From Nitrospirota bacterium (GTDB lineage: Bacteria; Nitrospirota; UBA9217), in NCBI GenBank assembly GCA_023229435.1, contig JALNZF010000002.1, positions 252,178-316,177 of the forward strand: a DNA stretch of 64,000 nt, written 5' to 3'. The notes beneath the pieces were generated by a model. The model ran no database searches. It was not told the origin of the DNA and was given only the letters and a program-made list of their open reading frames with translations. Shown piece after piece: positions 8,301 to 15,915 of the stretch. Made by a program: the position numbers and the translations under genes. Positions within the stretch are counted from its first letter, which is position 1, and the number at the start of each line of letters is the position of its first letter.

Positions 8301-9747
8301 CGAGGAGTTCCGGATCAAGCGCAATGTCTTCTTCGAGCGGGGTATTCTCCTCAATCGTAAATTTGTAATCCCGGAAGATGTTGAGCAGGCCCATCGCCAA
8401 CGGGGCCGTTTTCTCGCCAAGGAGTTCGGCTATTTCTGGGACCGGTTTTTCAATCCCGAAGAAGAGAAAGTCCGGAACAGCCGGCTGTTTCTGCTCGACA
8501 TCGGAGAAACCATCGATGCGTTTTTCTTTCGTGATAGAGGGATCGCCCTGCCCCGGAATCTCATCAAGATTCTCAAAGAGGCCGCCGTTCAGGAAGGGAA
8601 TCGACTTATACAAATCTTCGACCGGAGCTTTTTCCGAGATCAGGCCGCAATGGCGAAAGAACCGCTGATCACCGTAATGTTTGTTCCTGCCTTTGTATGA
8701 GTAATTCGTTCTGAATTTACGCTCTTCAATCGGTGTGCTGAGAGTGGCAAAGAACAGATTCTGAAGAATTGCCTTGTAGTAGCGGCCTTCGGCATCCTGC
8801 CCGATCTCCGCGGCTTTCCATTTGTCGAGCAAAGCTTCGATTGATCGTTCCGAGAAGAGTTCATCGGGGATAAGGTTCTTTTCGCGCAGAAACCAGCAGA
8901 AGATCATGCGCGTGAGCAGCCGGATCACGGATTCCGAATCGCGGCCGTCGGCGTCCTTTTTCGCGCCCTCCGGGAAGCTGGCATTCAACCGAGCCCAGTA
9001 GAACCAGTTGCGTATCTTCCGGAAGAAGCCTTCATTGAGGGTTTGGATGTTGAGTGTCTTTTTCCATGCGTTATGCAGCTGAACAAAGTTCTCGAACCCC
9101 GGTTCTCGGCGAAGCTCGGAAAAAGAAAGGTCAAAAAGTATTTCAGTATGCGCCCGGTGGGGGCTCTTGATGCTGATATCCTTGATGACGGTGACCTTCT
9201 CCAGGACATCCTTGTCCGCTGCCTTTAAATTTAGCCTTCGGTTGATTACTCCAAGGGTAAGTGTTTCTCCATGCCGGAAGAGGACAAGAGCGGGCATCGG
9301 GAGCGGCTTGTTTATAAGACGTACGATTTTGGCAAGAGCTGTGCGGGTACGCGGAACGCCTGGATTCAGAGATACCGCGAAGAACAGGTAACTTTCAATC
9401 TTAGCCCTATCGACAGCCGTTGAGGAATCGAAGAGAGAACCTTGAACAGGCCCGATTTTTTCTCTGATGTCCGCGTCGGTCAGCTGGAACAGAAAGTGGA
9501 GACTCTTTACCGATGAAAAGAGTTCGCTTCTATCTTTATCCGTCAACTTGCCGCCGATCCCGGAAGCATTCAACCAATGCAAGAAATCATCATTTGAAGA
9601 TATTTTCAAAACTCGTTCGTCGCGTTGGCTATTGTAACCAAGAACGTCGAATAAAGCGCGCGCAGCCGTATTGAGCGGCTTTGTGTCGAAATCGACAAGC
9701 GCTGATTTTATCTTTTCTCTTATTTCTTGTGACGCATTTACTGCCAT
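5362..9747 (-). CDS. Eco57I-type N6-adenine DNA methyltransferase with C-terminal AbiEi-like antitoxin module
   Basis: 1461 residues. The methylase core has FYTPREIV (about 508), SAM-binding motif I VLDPACGSGAFPMG (about 575-588) and the catalytic NPPYVR (797-802), as in type IIG/Eco57I enzymes that methylate adenine N6. A target-recognition region follows (about 800-1170). The N-terminal 450 residues have no nuclease motif I could confirm. From about residue 1236 the sequence changes. A winged-helix-like block (KRILKERKETIESTTLNRYL, then GGFIFDAGRGWYSF) precedes FAAWSTDQFNPWLHH, ILLHVEKDAMKDV and RRLEPKDIF, which resembles AbiEi-type antitoxins. The neighbouring genes are the PLD-SNF2 helicase (5-bp gap upstream) and the AbiEii toxin (14-bp gap downstream). 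The methylase call is firm; the antitoxin domain is read by eye. Confidence 0.88.
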   Translation of the reverse strand: MAVNASQEIREKIKSALVDFDTKPLNTAARALFDVLGYNSQRDERVLKISSNDDFLHWLNASGIGGKLTDKDRSELFSSVKSLHFLFQLTDADIREKIGPVQGSLFDSSTAVDRAKIESYLFFAVSLNPGVPRTRTALAKIVRLINKPLPMPALVLFRHGETLTLGVINRRLNLKAADKDVLEKVTVIKDISIKSPHRAHTEILFDLSFSELRREPGFENFVQLHNAWKKTLNIQTLNEGFFRKIRNWFYWARLNASFPEGAKKDADGRDSESVIRLLTRMIFCWFLREKNLIPDELFSERSIEALLDKWKAAEIGQDAEGRYYKAILQNLFFATLSTPIEERKFRTNYSYKGRNKHYGDQRFFRHCGLISEKAPVEDLYKSIPFLNGGLFENLDEIPGQGDPSITKEKRIDGFSDVEQKQPAVPDFLFFGIEKPVPEIAELLGEKTAPLAMGLLNIFRDYKFTIEENTPLEEDIALDPELLGRAFENLLAAVNPETGTVARKSTGSFYTPREIVNYMVDEAIVRYLLEAVSAKGNHAPDLEEKLRQLVSEDLELQPFNEQETDTIISIVSRLRVLDPACGSGAFPMGVLHRLVHILRKLDPGNTRWKETKLATLPPEMRQKAEDVFHSESFDYSRKLELIKDCIYGVDIQPTAIQISKLRFFLSLVIEQHAGNSIRPLPNLETKFVCANVLLGGTHPDGWSLFQHQVEQKEKEILVVRSKYFYAMTKAEKDACRNEDRRLRKEMSDFIEQLGGSDAHALASVVADWDPYKSGTVAEYFDPESMFGVSDGFDITIGNPPYVRADEQSEWNQKQRRQVVASKEYETLWEKWDLFVPFIERSFKLLRPGGVSTLIVSDAFCHAKYAQKPQNWFLQNARVVRLDFCSDLKIFDAAVHNLIYFFQRTDGSHNIPDRRVHKDEFGNVEKLSSDEQVKLTYRAFFPDAASSGHVNSSSITLSQICYISKGMVVSSDERRAQGAFRMEDVVSELKDEEHPKKFAEGKHLSSWLPSCTKWLEWGTKRAPSLFSRPTFRELHEVAEKILVQRSPGPDPKCCYDDQQIHFTESTVGFVSWHMLADVRNRSLQKVARYRGEKRRPDLPMREDLEAISNRFAAKYLVAVMNSSAARAFLRSNRRSNIHLYPDDWKKLPIPDVPKDKQTPIVHIVDQILTLRRGNPEADIAELEARVDRMVTELYGIGVHVAHIDAVLPAMTAEIYVSSESGRKQLLRDQVLPELRLKGPYFSVEVLKRILKERKETIESTTLNRYLVELVDGGFIFDAGRGWYSFLKDPAMLNKDSVKELVSEVRKEFPLLRFAAWSTDQFNPWLHHLIGQPVILLHVEKDAMKDVAARLEEKNWKIALNPRGGHAQVTPQPRVVVIRSLHSAAPEAADGYAKPEQALVELGLEVEALNLISAAEYRAMASRLVGEQHVSVATLLNYGAKRRLEPKDIFDNQLAALFKEFAVN

Positions 9748-9752
9748 TCGTT

Positions 9753-12700
9753 TTAGTCCTTATGCGGTTCCATGATAACAAGCCAGGTAATCAGCTCAAA
9801 CTCTCCCGTATCCGCAACCGGGGTCTCCTCTGCAGTCGGGAGTACGCCCCCCCGACCGGAAAGAAGCGCTGAAGCAGCCCGGCGCTGAAAAGTGTGTTCG
9901 ATCGAGGCAAGCGCCTTCTTAATCAAGCTATCGTAGTGGCTCATATCAGTGCCATCCGCTGTGCGGGAGTCAAACAGATCGCAAATCTTTTCAATCGCGG
10001 CTTCCTCGCCAGAAGCAATGCTGCGCATCAGGAGAAGCGATTCCTTGGGTTGAGCAAATGAGTACCGGATGGTTCCGTCATCATGAACATAGACAAGATA
10101 ATGAGGCAGCAGCGGATTAATTGGAGCGGAATCCCCCGGCTGTCGATCCGCCGCCTCTTTCTTTTTGGCTGCGTGAGCTCCATTATGGCGAAGGCAGAAG
10201 ATCACACCCGGCTTGCAGGCCGGGATGTCCTCTTTGGGAGGGACAACTGCATACAGACCCGGCCCGGCATCCTCCAATTCTTCTTTGCGGGACTCGATAT
10301 ACTGCAACAGATCAAGCCGAAATTCATCCAGTGAAAAATCTGTCAGGGATACACTGTCATCTAAATCTTCCAGATCGAGGATTTCATCTTTCAGCCGCTT
10401 AAGCTGCCGATCGCGGAAAAGAAGATCTTCCCGGATCAATTCCTCAAGCTGACCAGGATCGAGAAGATTGTCGGTCTGGGTGGCCGAAATATCCACAAGG
10501 GCCATGCGGGCTTCAACACGATGTTTAACATTAAGATAACGATCGAGATCAGCCACTGGCCAGAAGTTAACAAGATTGACTTCATTATTTCGTGATTTGA
10601 GCCGATCTATACGGCCAAATCGCTGGATGATCCGGACGGGGTTCCAGTGAATATCGTAATTGACGAGCAGGTCACAGTCCTGGAGGTTCTGTCCCTCGGA
10701 TATGCAATCCGTCGCAATCAGTAGGTCGATCTCCTCGTCCTGTGGAAAACGCTCCTGGAGTTCACGAAACTTGGACAACGGAGAAAAGTTGGTCAGGATG
10801 TCATCGAAATCGGAGCTGGGTTCGGCCAGAGATGTTTTATTGTCGCCCGTTCCGACAACGAGAGCAGTATGAATGCCGAGGGTCTGCCGCGCCCAGGGCG
10901 CGAGTTGTTCGTACAGGTAGCGGGCGGTATCGGCAAACGCGGTGAATACCAGTATCTTCCGTATCTGTTTGCCATCTTTGTTAATCGAGGGCGACTTAGT
11001 CTTCTCCTCTATGATGGTCCGAAGAGTTGCCAGTTTGCCGTCGCGGTCCGGCCGGACCGCTGTTGTCTTTTCTAGCAGAAACTGCAGCTGCACGCGATCC
11101 TGACGGACTTCCTTCAGCCATTCAGGAAGGTCGATATGTCCCAGATGAATTCGCCGCTTTCCGCCTATGGTAAATTCTTCTCTATCGAAATCCGGATCTT
11201 CGAACTGGTCCGGCGTTAACGTGTCGTAGTCGATCTCAGGATTTTCATCGATATGCTTTTCGAATGCCAGGATGCGCTCTTCCAGACGGTTGATTTTCTC
11301 GATTGTACGCTCCAGCGTCAGCCGGAAGGAATCAACGGAGCTTTCGAGGCGCTTCAGAAAATTGACCTTCATCATCGCGATCAGGATCTTTTCACGACCC
11401 TCCTGAGTGAACCCGCCCAAGATCTTATCCTGATACATGTCTCGTATTGCGGTCGGCAGGTCTTTTCGAAGTTTTGCGGTCGGATGATACAGCGCAAGAT
11501 GAAGATCGCTGATTTCCCTGTCGAGCTGTTCAAATGACAGATACCGCTGCTGGAGATCGATGGTGGGATGCTCGGACCGAGGCGTGGTCCGGCGAGGAAA
11601 ACCGCCAAGCTCCTTCATCTCGTTTTTATAGTAGCTCGCTATTTGGCGTCGGGAGCGGGCAATGCTGAGCCCGTCAAGCAACTTGAAGAAATCACCGCCG
11701 AGTGCGGCAAGGAGATCTCTGGTTTTTCTTTCAGCAGCCGGCTTCTTAGACCAGTTCGTAAAATGCGTTTGGGCTATGCGGGTGGTCTCGCGAACGGAAG
11801 TTATCCCGAGCTTTTCTGTAAACGAAGCATCGGCCTGGTCGTCGCGGGCTACGTCGCCCCCCGCAATGAAGGAGATCTGATTTCGCAGGTCGGATAATTG
11901 ATTGTTTACCGGAGTAGCAGAAAGCAAAAGGATCTTGGTGCGAACGCCGGACTTGACGATATCTTCGATCAGTCGCTGATACCTGCTGCGGCGCGGCTTT
12001 TCTCCCGGCCGCTGACGGTTGACCGCGTTATTGCGGAAGTTATGGGATTCGTCGATCACGACTAGATCATAGTTGCCCCAGTTCAACGTGGACAGGTCAA
12101 TATCGTCAATTGACCCGGTCGTTCGAGAAAGATCCGTATGCGAGAGCACGTCATAACGAAAACGATCGGCAAGAAAGGGATTAAGCGTGCTGTTGGAACG
12201 ATAGACCGTCCAGTTGCGGCGCAGTTTCTTGGGACAAAGCACAAGAACCCGCTCGTTTCTCAATTCGAAATACTTGATAACAGCCAGTGCGGTAAAGGTT
12301 TTGCCAAGTCCTACGCTGTCAGCAAGGATGCAGCCGTTATTGGCAAGGATCTTATTAATGGCCGCCTTCGCCCCGTCCTTTTGGAAGGAAAACAGCTTCT
12401 GCCAAACGTGAGTATCGGGTAGAGCTGTCTTGCGAAGTGTTTCGTCTAATTCCCGCTTGCCGTCAAGAAATTCCCTGAACAGATTGAACAGCGTCAGATA
12501 ATAGATGAACTGGGGCGGATGATTTGCATAAAGTTTAGACAGGGAGTTTAAGACATCCTGTTTAACATCAACAACCAGCTTTTCGTCGTTCCAGATTTCG
12601 TCGAACCACGATTTAAGATCCTTCCGATCGCGATTGCTGTCTACTTCAAGGTTTAATTCGATATTGTTGGCCTCGCCAAGGCCAAGGCCTCGAACCGTAA

Positions 12701-13163
12701 AATTCGAACTGCCCATTATGGCATCGTCAATACCATCAGTGGACATGTGATACATTTTGCCATGCAGTAAATTCGTTTGTCTTATTGATTTAATTTGGAC
12801 TTTCTCACTTAACCACGCAGCGCACTCCCTCGCTACACGCTTCTGTTCCAGCCTGTTTTCTAGTTTGAGACCGTCATCTATCAACTTGAATGCTTTCTTG
12901 TCCGTTTTATCCGGATCGAGAGATTGAATAAAACGAGGTTCTCCGAAAAGAAATCTCATTTCTTGAATCTGCCTGAGATGATCTTTGAGAGCATCAAAGG
13001 CATAAATAGTGAAATAGGCAGATACTACCGAAAGATTGGAACCTTCCTTTATTTTAGTTTTCAGGAAGTCGCCAACCGCACCCCGGTTGTGGTTATCCCG
13101 TATGCCCGATATCGAGGTTGTTACATCGCGAAATTTCTGTTTACCAAACAGGTCATTCTGCAT
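9753..13163 (-). CDS. PLD-nuclease/SNF2-type helicase fusion of the defence operon
   Basis: 1136 residues. The N-terminal phospholipase D-type nuclease half-site is HGKMYHMSTDGIDD followed by GSSN (residues about 134-153). It is followed by a superfamily 2 SNF2-like ATPase: ADSVGLGKTFTA (Walker A, about 281-292), DLVVIDESHNF (DESH, about 366-376), LLLSATPVNN, and the C-lobe LIATDCISEGQNLQ and QRFGRIDR. One PLD motif implies a dimer if catalytic. PLD-SNF2 proteins paired with Eco57I-like methylases recur in phage-defence loci; DISARM and other helicase-methylase systems use comparable parts. The gene begins 57 bp after the SeqA-like gene and its stop is 5 bp before the methylase start. Confidence 0.9.
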   Translation of the reverse strand: MQNDLFGKQKFRDVTTSISGIRDNHNRGAVGDFLKTKIKEGSNLSVVSAYFTIYAFDALKDHLRQIQEMRFLFGEPRFIQSLDPDKTDKKAFKLIDDGLKLENRLEQKRVARECAAWLSEKVQIKSIRQTNLLHGKMYHMSTDGIDDAIMGSSNFTVRGLGLGEANNIELNLEVDSNRDRKDLKSWFDEIWNDEKLVVDVKQDVLNSLSKLYANHPPQFIYYLTLFNLFREFLDGKRELDETLRKTALPDTHVWQKLFSFQKDGAKAAINKILANNGCILADSVGLGKTFTALAVIKYFELRNERVLVLCPKKLRRNWTVYRSNSTLNPFLADRFRYDVLSHTDLSRTTGSIDDIDLSTLNWGNYDLVVIDESHNFRNNAVNRQRPGEKPRRSRYQRLIEDIVKSGVRTKILLLSATPVNNQLSDLRNQISFIAGGDVARDDQADASFTEKLGITSVRETTRIAQTHFTNWSKKPAAERKTRDLLAALGGDFFKLLDGLSIARSRRQIASYYKNEMKELGGFPRRTTPRSEHPTIDLQQRYLSFEQLDREISDLHLALYHPTAKLRKDLPTAIRDMYQDKILGGFTQEGREKILIAMMKVNFLKRLESSVDSFRLTLERTIEKINRLEERILAFEKHIDENPEIDYDTLTPDQFEDPDFDREEFTIGGKRRIHLGHIDLPEWLKEVRQDRVQLQFLLEKTTAVRPDRDGKLATLRTIIEEKTKSPSINKDGKQIRKILVFTAFADTARYLYEQLAPWARQTLGIHTALVVGTGDNKTSLAEPSSDFDDILTNFSPLSKFRELQERFPQDEEIDLLIATDCISEGQNLQDCDLLVNYDIHWNPVRIIQRFGRIDRLKSRNNEVNLVNFWPVADLDRYLNVKHRVEARMALVDISATQTDNLLDPGQLEELIREDLLFRDRQLKRLKDEILDLEDLDDSVSLTDFSLDEFRLDLLQYIESRKEELEDAGPGLYAVVPPKEDIPACKPGVIFCLRHNGAHAAKKKEAADRQPGDSAPINPLLPHYLVYVHDDGTIRYSFAQPKESLLLMRSIASGEEAAIEKICDLFDSRTADGTDMSHYDSLIKKALASIEHTFQRRAASALLSGRGGVLPTAEETPVADTGEFELITWLVIMEPHKD

Positions 13164-13220
13164 AGTTATTGTTCACCATTAGCGCCGAAGGCTCTTCAAC
13201 TACAGTCTGATGGTATATCT

Positions 13221-13754
13221 CTAATATCTGCGAAGATATTTCTCTATGCGCCAATCCAATTCAACCCAGCGTGATGAGGCGTAATCAATATTTGCTTCGA
13301 GGTAGTCACGTGTCCATTTCACTTCTTTAATTCTCTGCTCTATATCCTTAATCGGGAATATATAGGCAAACTTATCTGCCGGATTTGTCAGCCCAAGAAA
13401 TGCCTTTTTCGTTACTTTTTTCAGAAGGTCAAACTGGTTCTTGTTAATTCTGTACCACAGTTTTACGCTGCTTTTATCAAAGTTTTGGAGATATATCAAC
13501 TTATCTGCCGACTCATACATAAATCTATTTGGCGGTATCTTTTTATAATTCTTGCCCAACTCTTTTTTGACAACACCCTGTATGAAGATCGATTTTAAAT
13601 CGCCGCTGAGCTTTCCGGACGATTCCTTGACAGCCGTGTGTTCCTTCTCACCGAACAGTAGTCTCCTGAGCACTTGATTTGGAGAATCGATCAATGGATT
13701 GGCATGTTTCTGTAAAAAACTAAATACGTCATCATCAATTTCGATTTTCTTCAT
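13221..13754 (-). CDS. SeqA N-terminal-like regulator heading the defence operon
   Basis: 177 residues. The first 35 (MKKIEIDDDVFSFLQKHA..., then SPNQVLRRLLFGE) follow the pattern of the SeqA oligomerisation domain (IEVDDELYSYI...SASDILRRML). The rest is not like the SeqA DNA-binding domain. It contains FDKSSVKLWYRINKNQF and ADKFAYIFPIKDIEQRI, which I cannot assign. SeqA binds hemimethylated GATC as oligomers. A SeqA-like module in front of an adenine methylase operon suggests a regulator or methylation-state reader. A palindrome over its promoter -10 box fits autoregulation. Alternatives are a specificity subunit or a small restriction endonuclease. Confidence 0.6.
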   Translation of the reverse strand: MKKIEIDDDVFSFLQKHANPLIDSPNQVLRRLLFGEKEHTAVKESSGKLSGDLKSIFIQGVVKKELGKNYKKIPPNRFMYESADKLIYLQNFDKSSVKLWYRINKNQFDLLKKVTKKAFLGLTNPADKFAYIFPIKDIEQRIKEVKWTRDYLEANIDYASSRWVELDWRIEKYLRRY

Positions 13755-13781
13755 AAAGACACCCCCAACGGATAGCTATAG

Positions 13782-13823
13782 AGTACTATAAAGAACTATA
13801 TAGTACTTATAAGACTTTGTCAA
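13782..13823 (-). promoter_or_regulatory. Promoter with overlapping palindromic operator for the defence operon
   Basis: On the minus strand, TTGACA (13818-13823) is followed by exactly 17 nt and TATAGT (13795-13800), a near-consensus sigma-70 promoter. A 9-bp inverted repeat AGTACTATA/TATAGTACT with an 8-nt spacer (13782-13807) covers the -10 element. A protein bound there would block initiation, and the first gene product is the obvious candidate repressor. Confidence 0.75.
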
Positions 13824-13847
13824 GGGAATTCCTGCTTGGTTTGCCGT

Positions 13848-14195
13848 TTATAAGTCCGTGTATTTTCGATTCGACCCTTTTGCCTTTTCTACTGGATATT
13901 TGACAGCGTTCTTCGCGATCTTATTCTCTACTTCCTTAAAAAGATCGATCTTATATTCCTCGCTGAGATAGGTGAGAAAGATAAAAATGTCGGCAAGTTC
14001 TTCTTTTACGTTCTTGAGTTCTTCAGGAGAGAGTTTGCGGGACTGATCGGTTGTCTTCCACAGGAAATTTTCCAGCAGCTCCCCCGCTTCAATGGAGAGG
14101 GCTTCGGCGAGGTTCTTGGGGTCGTGGAATTGCGCCCAGTGACGCTCGTTCCGGAATGAGATAATTTTTTTCTGGATAGATTCTAAATCAGCCAT
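13848..14195 (-). CDS. MazG-like nucleotide pyrophosphohydrolase
   Basis: 115 residues starting at ATG 14195, which is preceded by AAGGAGGGG; upstream in-frame codons belong to the intergenic region. The all-alpha NTP-PPase signature is visible: SIEAGELLENFLWK (ExxE at about residues 42-46) and VKEELADIFIFLTYL (ExxD, about 72-87). These acidic residues bind Mg2+ and the enzyme hydrolyses (d)NTPs to NMP and PPi. The size and the HWAQFHDPKNLA segment suggest the compact dCTP-pyrophosphatase-like (RS21-C6) branch rather than full MazG. It may have a nucleotide-pool housekeeping role; its position next to a defence operon may be coincidental. Confidence 0.88.
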   Translation of the reverse strand: MADLESIQKKIISFRNERHWAQFHDPKNLAEALSIEAGELLENFLWKTTDQSRKLSPEELKNVKEELADIFIFLTYLSEEYKIDLFKEVENKIAKNAVKYPVEKAKGSNRKYTDL

Positions 14196-14270
14196 GCCCC
14201 TCCTTAACAACGCCACAACTGTTTGAAAATCTACTACAAGTGGCTGCAAAAGTCCAGAAGAGAGATGGGG

Positions 14271-14299
14271 TTGACAATACCCGTAAATAGGCTTGATAA
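14271..14299 (+). promoter_or_regulatory. Likely sigma-70 promoter for the GIY-YIG/aminotransferase gene
   Basis: TTGACA at 14271-14276, a 17-nt spacer and TGATAA at 14294-14299, about 30 bp ahead of the start codon at 14331. It is read by eye from consensus only. Confidence 0.5.
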
Positions 14300-14330
14300 A
14301 GGCCCCTGTCTCGGATACAATCGTGGTTGA

Positions 14331-15749
14331 ATGGGTGCCGCGAAGAAAAGAAAAAAGAAAGCTGCTGCCTGGTTGCTCTACGTTCTGAAATGCAGGGACA
14401 ATACGCTGTATACCGGCATTACCACCGATCTGCAGAGACGCGTCCAACAGCACAATGACGGCACGGCCTCACGCTACACCCGCAGCCGTCTTCCGGTGAA
14501 GCTCCTGTTCAGCGAGCCTTGCCGCAATCGCTCGCAGGCCCTTAAAAAGGAATACGCCATGAAGCAATTATCAAGGAAAGGAAAGAAAAGAAAGCGTACA
14601 TCAGGAACAATGGATAATAAATTCTTCGAGGCATACCGGCACGAATTTCCCGTTACTGGGAAATACCTTTACCTCGACCATGCAGGCGTGGCGCCGATGT
14701 CGCTCCGGGTCAGGACAGCGGTCGAAAAATTTCTTGCCGAGGCGACCGAAGGCGGGTCCTTTCATTATCCTGCGTGGGCACAACAGGTCATGGAGATAAG
14801 ACAGGCGTGTGCACGGCTCGTCAACGCGGGGCCGGACGAGATCGCCTTTGTAAAAAATACGTCTCATGGGCTGTCGATCGTTGCCCAGGGGCTCGACTGG
14901 CGGCCGGGAGACAATGTCCTTATCTATGAAAAAGAGTTCCCTGCCAATATCTATCCCTGGTTGAATCTGAGGAGTAACGGTGTCGAAGTCCGCATCATTC
15001 CTTCACAGGACGGCCGCATCGACATGATTGACATCGAGCGGTTGATGGATACACGAACACGCCTTCTTGCCATGAGCTCTGTTCAATTCTCGAACGGCTT
15101 CAGGATCGATCTAAAAAAAGTCGGCGCCCTGTGTCGGGAGAAACAGATTCACTTCTGTGTTGATGCGATCCAGAGCCTGGGCATCATCCCGATGGATGTG
15201 AAGGACTGTCATATCGACTTTCTCTCGGCAGATGCGCACAAATGGCTCCTCGGTCCTGAGGGCATCGGGATATTCTATTGCAGAAAAGAGCTGGCCGGGC
15301 AGCTCTCCCCTCCCCTCATCGGGTGGAAAAGTGTCCAAAACGAATTCGAATTCGATCGCCCCGAATTATTGCTGAAAACCAATGCCCTGCGATTCGAGGA
15401 AGGCTCGATGAACCTTATGGGCATTGTCGGGCTTGGCGCGGCGCTTGATCTCCTGTTCGAGGTCGGGATCGAACATATCGAAAAGCGCGTGCTCGACCTC
15501 GGTGATCTGATCATGCAGGAAGCGATGAAAAGAAGCTATCGTGTCCTGACCCCGAATGCGCGGCACGAGCGCGGTGGGAACATTACGTTTTCGGGTGATT
15601 TTGATCCTGCCAAAATGCGGGATGCGCTGCGGGGAAAAAAGATCATGGTCAATGCCCGCGGCGGCGGTATCCGCGTGTCGCCGCATTTTTATAATACCGG
15701 GGAGGAGATTGCAGGATTATTCAATGCTGTTGAACGGTTGGCACGATAA
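14331..15749 (+). CDS. GIY-YIG endonuclease domain fused to a class V (cysteine-desulfurase-like) aminotransferase
   Basis: 472 codons without interruption. Residues about 13-90 are a GIY-YIG domain of the small YhbQ/UPF0213 type: LLYVLKCRDNTLYTGITTDL, RVQQHNDG, then YTRSRLPVKLLF. From MDNKFFEAYRHEF (about residue 94) the protein is a PLP-dependent class V enzyme: YLDHAGVAPMS, NTSHGLS, DAIQSLG, and the PLP lysine in SADAHKWLLGPEG. An internal ATG at 14610 has AGGA just upstream, so two proteins, or one fusion plus an internal start, are possible. The cysteine nucleophile loop of true cysteine desulfurases is not evident, so the substrate is unknown. The fusion is odd and may simply reflect loss of a stop codon between adjacent genes. 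Confidence 0.8.
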   Translation: MGAAKKRKKKAAAWLLYVLKCRDNTLYTGITTDLQRRVQQHNDGTASRYTRSRLPVKLLFSEPCRNRSQALKKEYAMKQLSRKGKKRKRTSGTMDNKFFEAYRHEFPVTGKYLYLDHAGVAPMSLRVRTAVEKFLAEATEGGSFHYPAWAQQVMEIRQACARLVNAGPDEIAFVKNTSHGLSIVAQGLDWRPGDNVLIYEKEFPANIYPWLNLRSNGVEVRIIPSQDGRIDMIDIERLMDTRTRLLAMSSVQFSNGFRIDLKKVGALCREKQIHFCVDAIQSLGIIPMDVKDCHIDFLSADAHKWLLGPEGIGIFYCRKELAGQLSPPLIGWKSVQNEFEFDRPELLLKTNALRFEEGSMNLMGIVGLGAALDLLFEVGIEHIEKRVLDLGDLIMQEAMKRSYRVLTPNARHERGGNITFSGDFDPAKMRDALRGKKIMVNARGGGIRVSPHFYNTGEEIAGLFNAVERLAR

Positions 15750-15800
15750 CGGTTTATTCATGGTACAGGCAAAAAGATGAACATGAAAAAGATATCTCTA

Positions 15801-15880
15801 TCACACAAAGACACAGAGACACAAAGAAAGACGGATTGAAAATAAAATTTTTCCCTTTGTGGCTTCGTGGCTTTGTGTGA
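15801..15880. repeat. Imperfect palindromic repeat (ACACAAAG family)
   Basis: TCACACAAAG at 15801-15810 is mirrored by CTTTGTGTGA at 15871-15880, with CACAGAGACACAAAG inside paired to CTTTGTGGCTTCGTGG. Similar elements lie at 19258-19344 and 54395-54483. It lies between the convergent aminotransferase and pgi genes and might act as a bidirectional terminator. Confidence 0.65.
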
Positions 15881-15915
15881 GACTAGACGTATGACGAATG
15901 TTTCAAAGAAACCGT

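Noticed and set aside
9753..13163. Considered calling the first island a DISARM system
   Set aside because: No DrmA-type helicase or DrmB (DUF1998) gene is visible and PLD is fused to the SNF2 protein; only the component types are shared.
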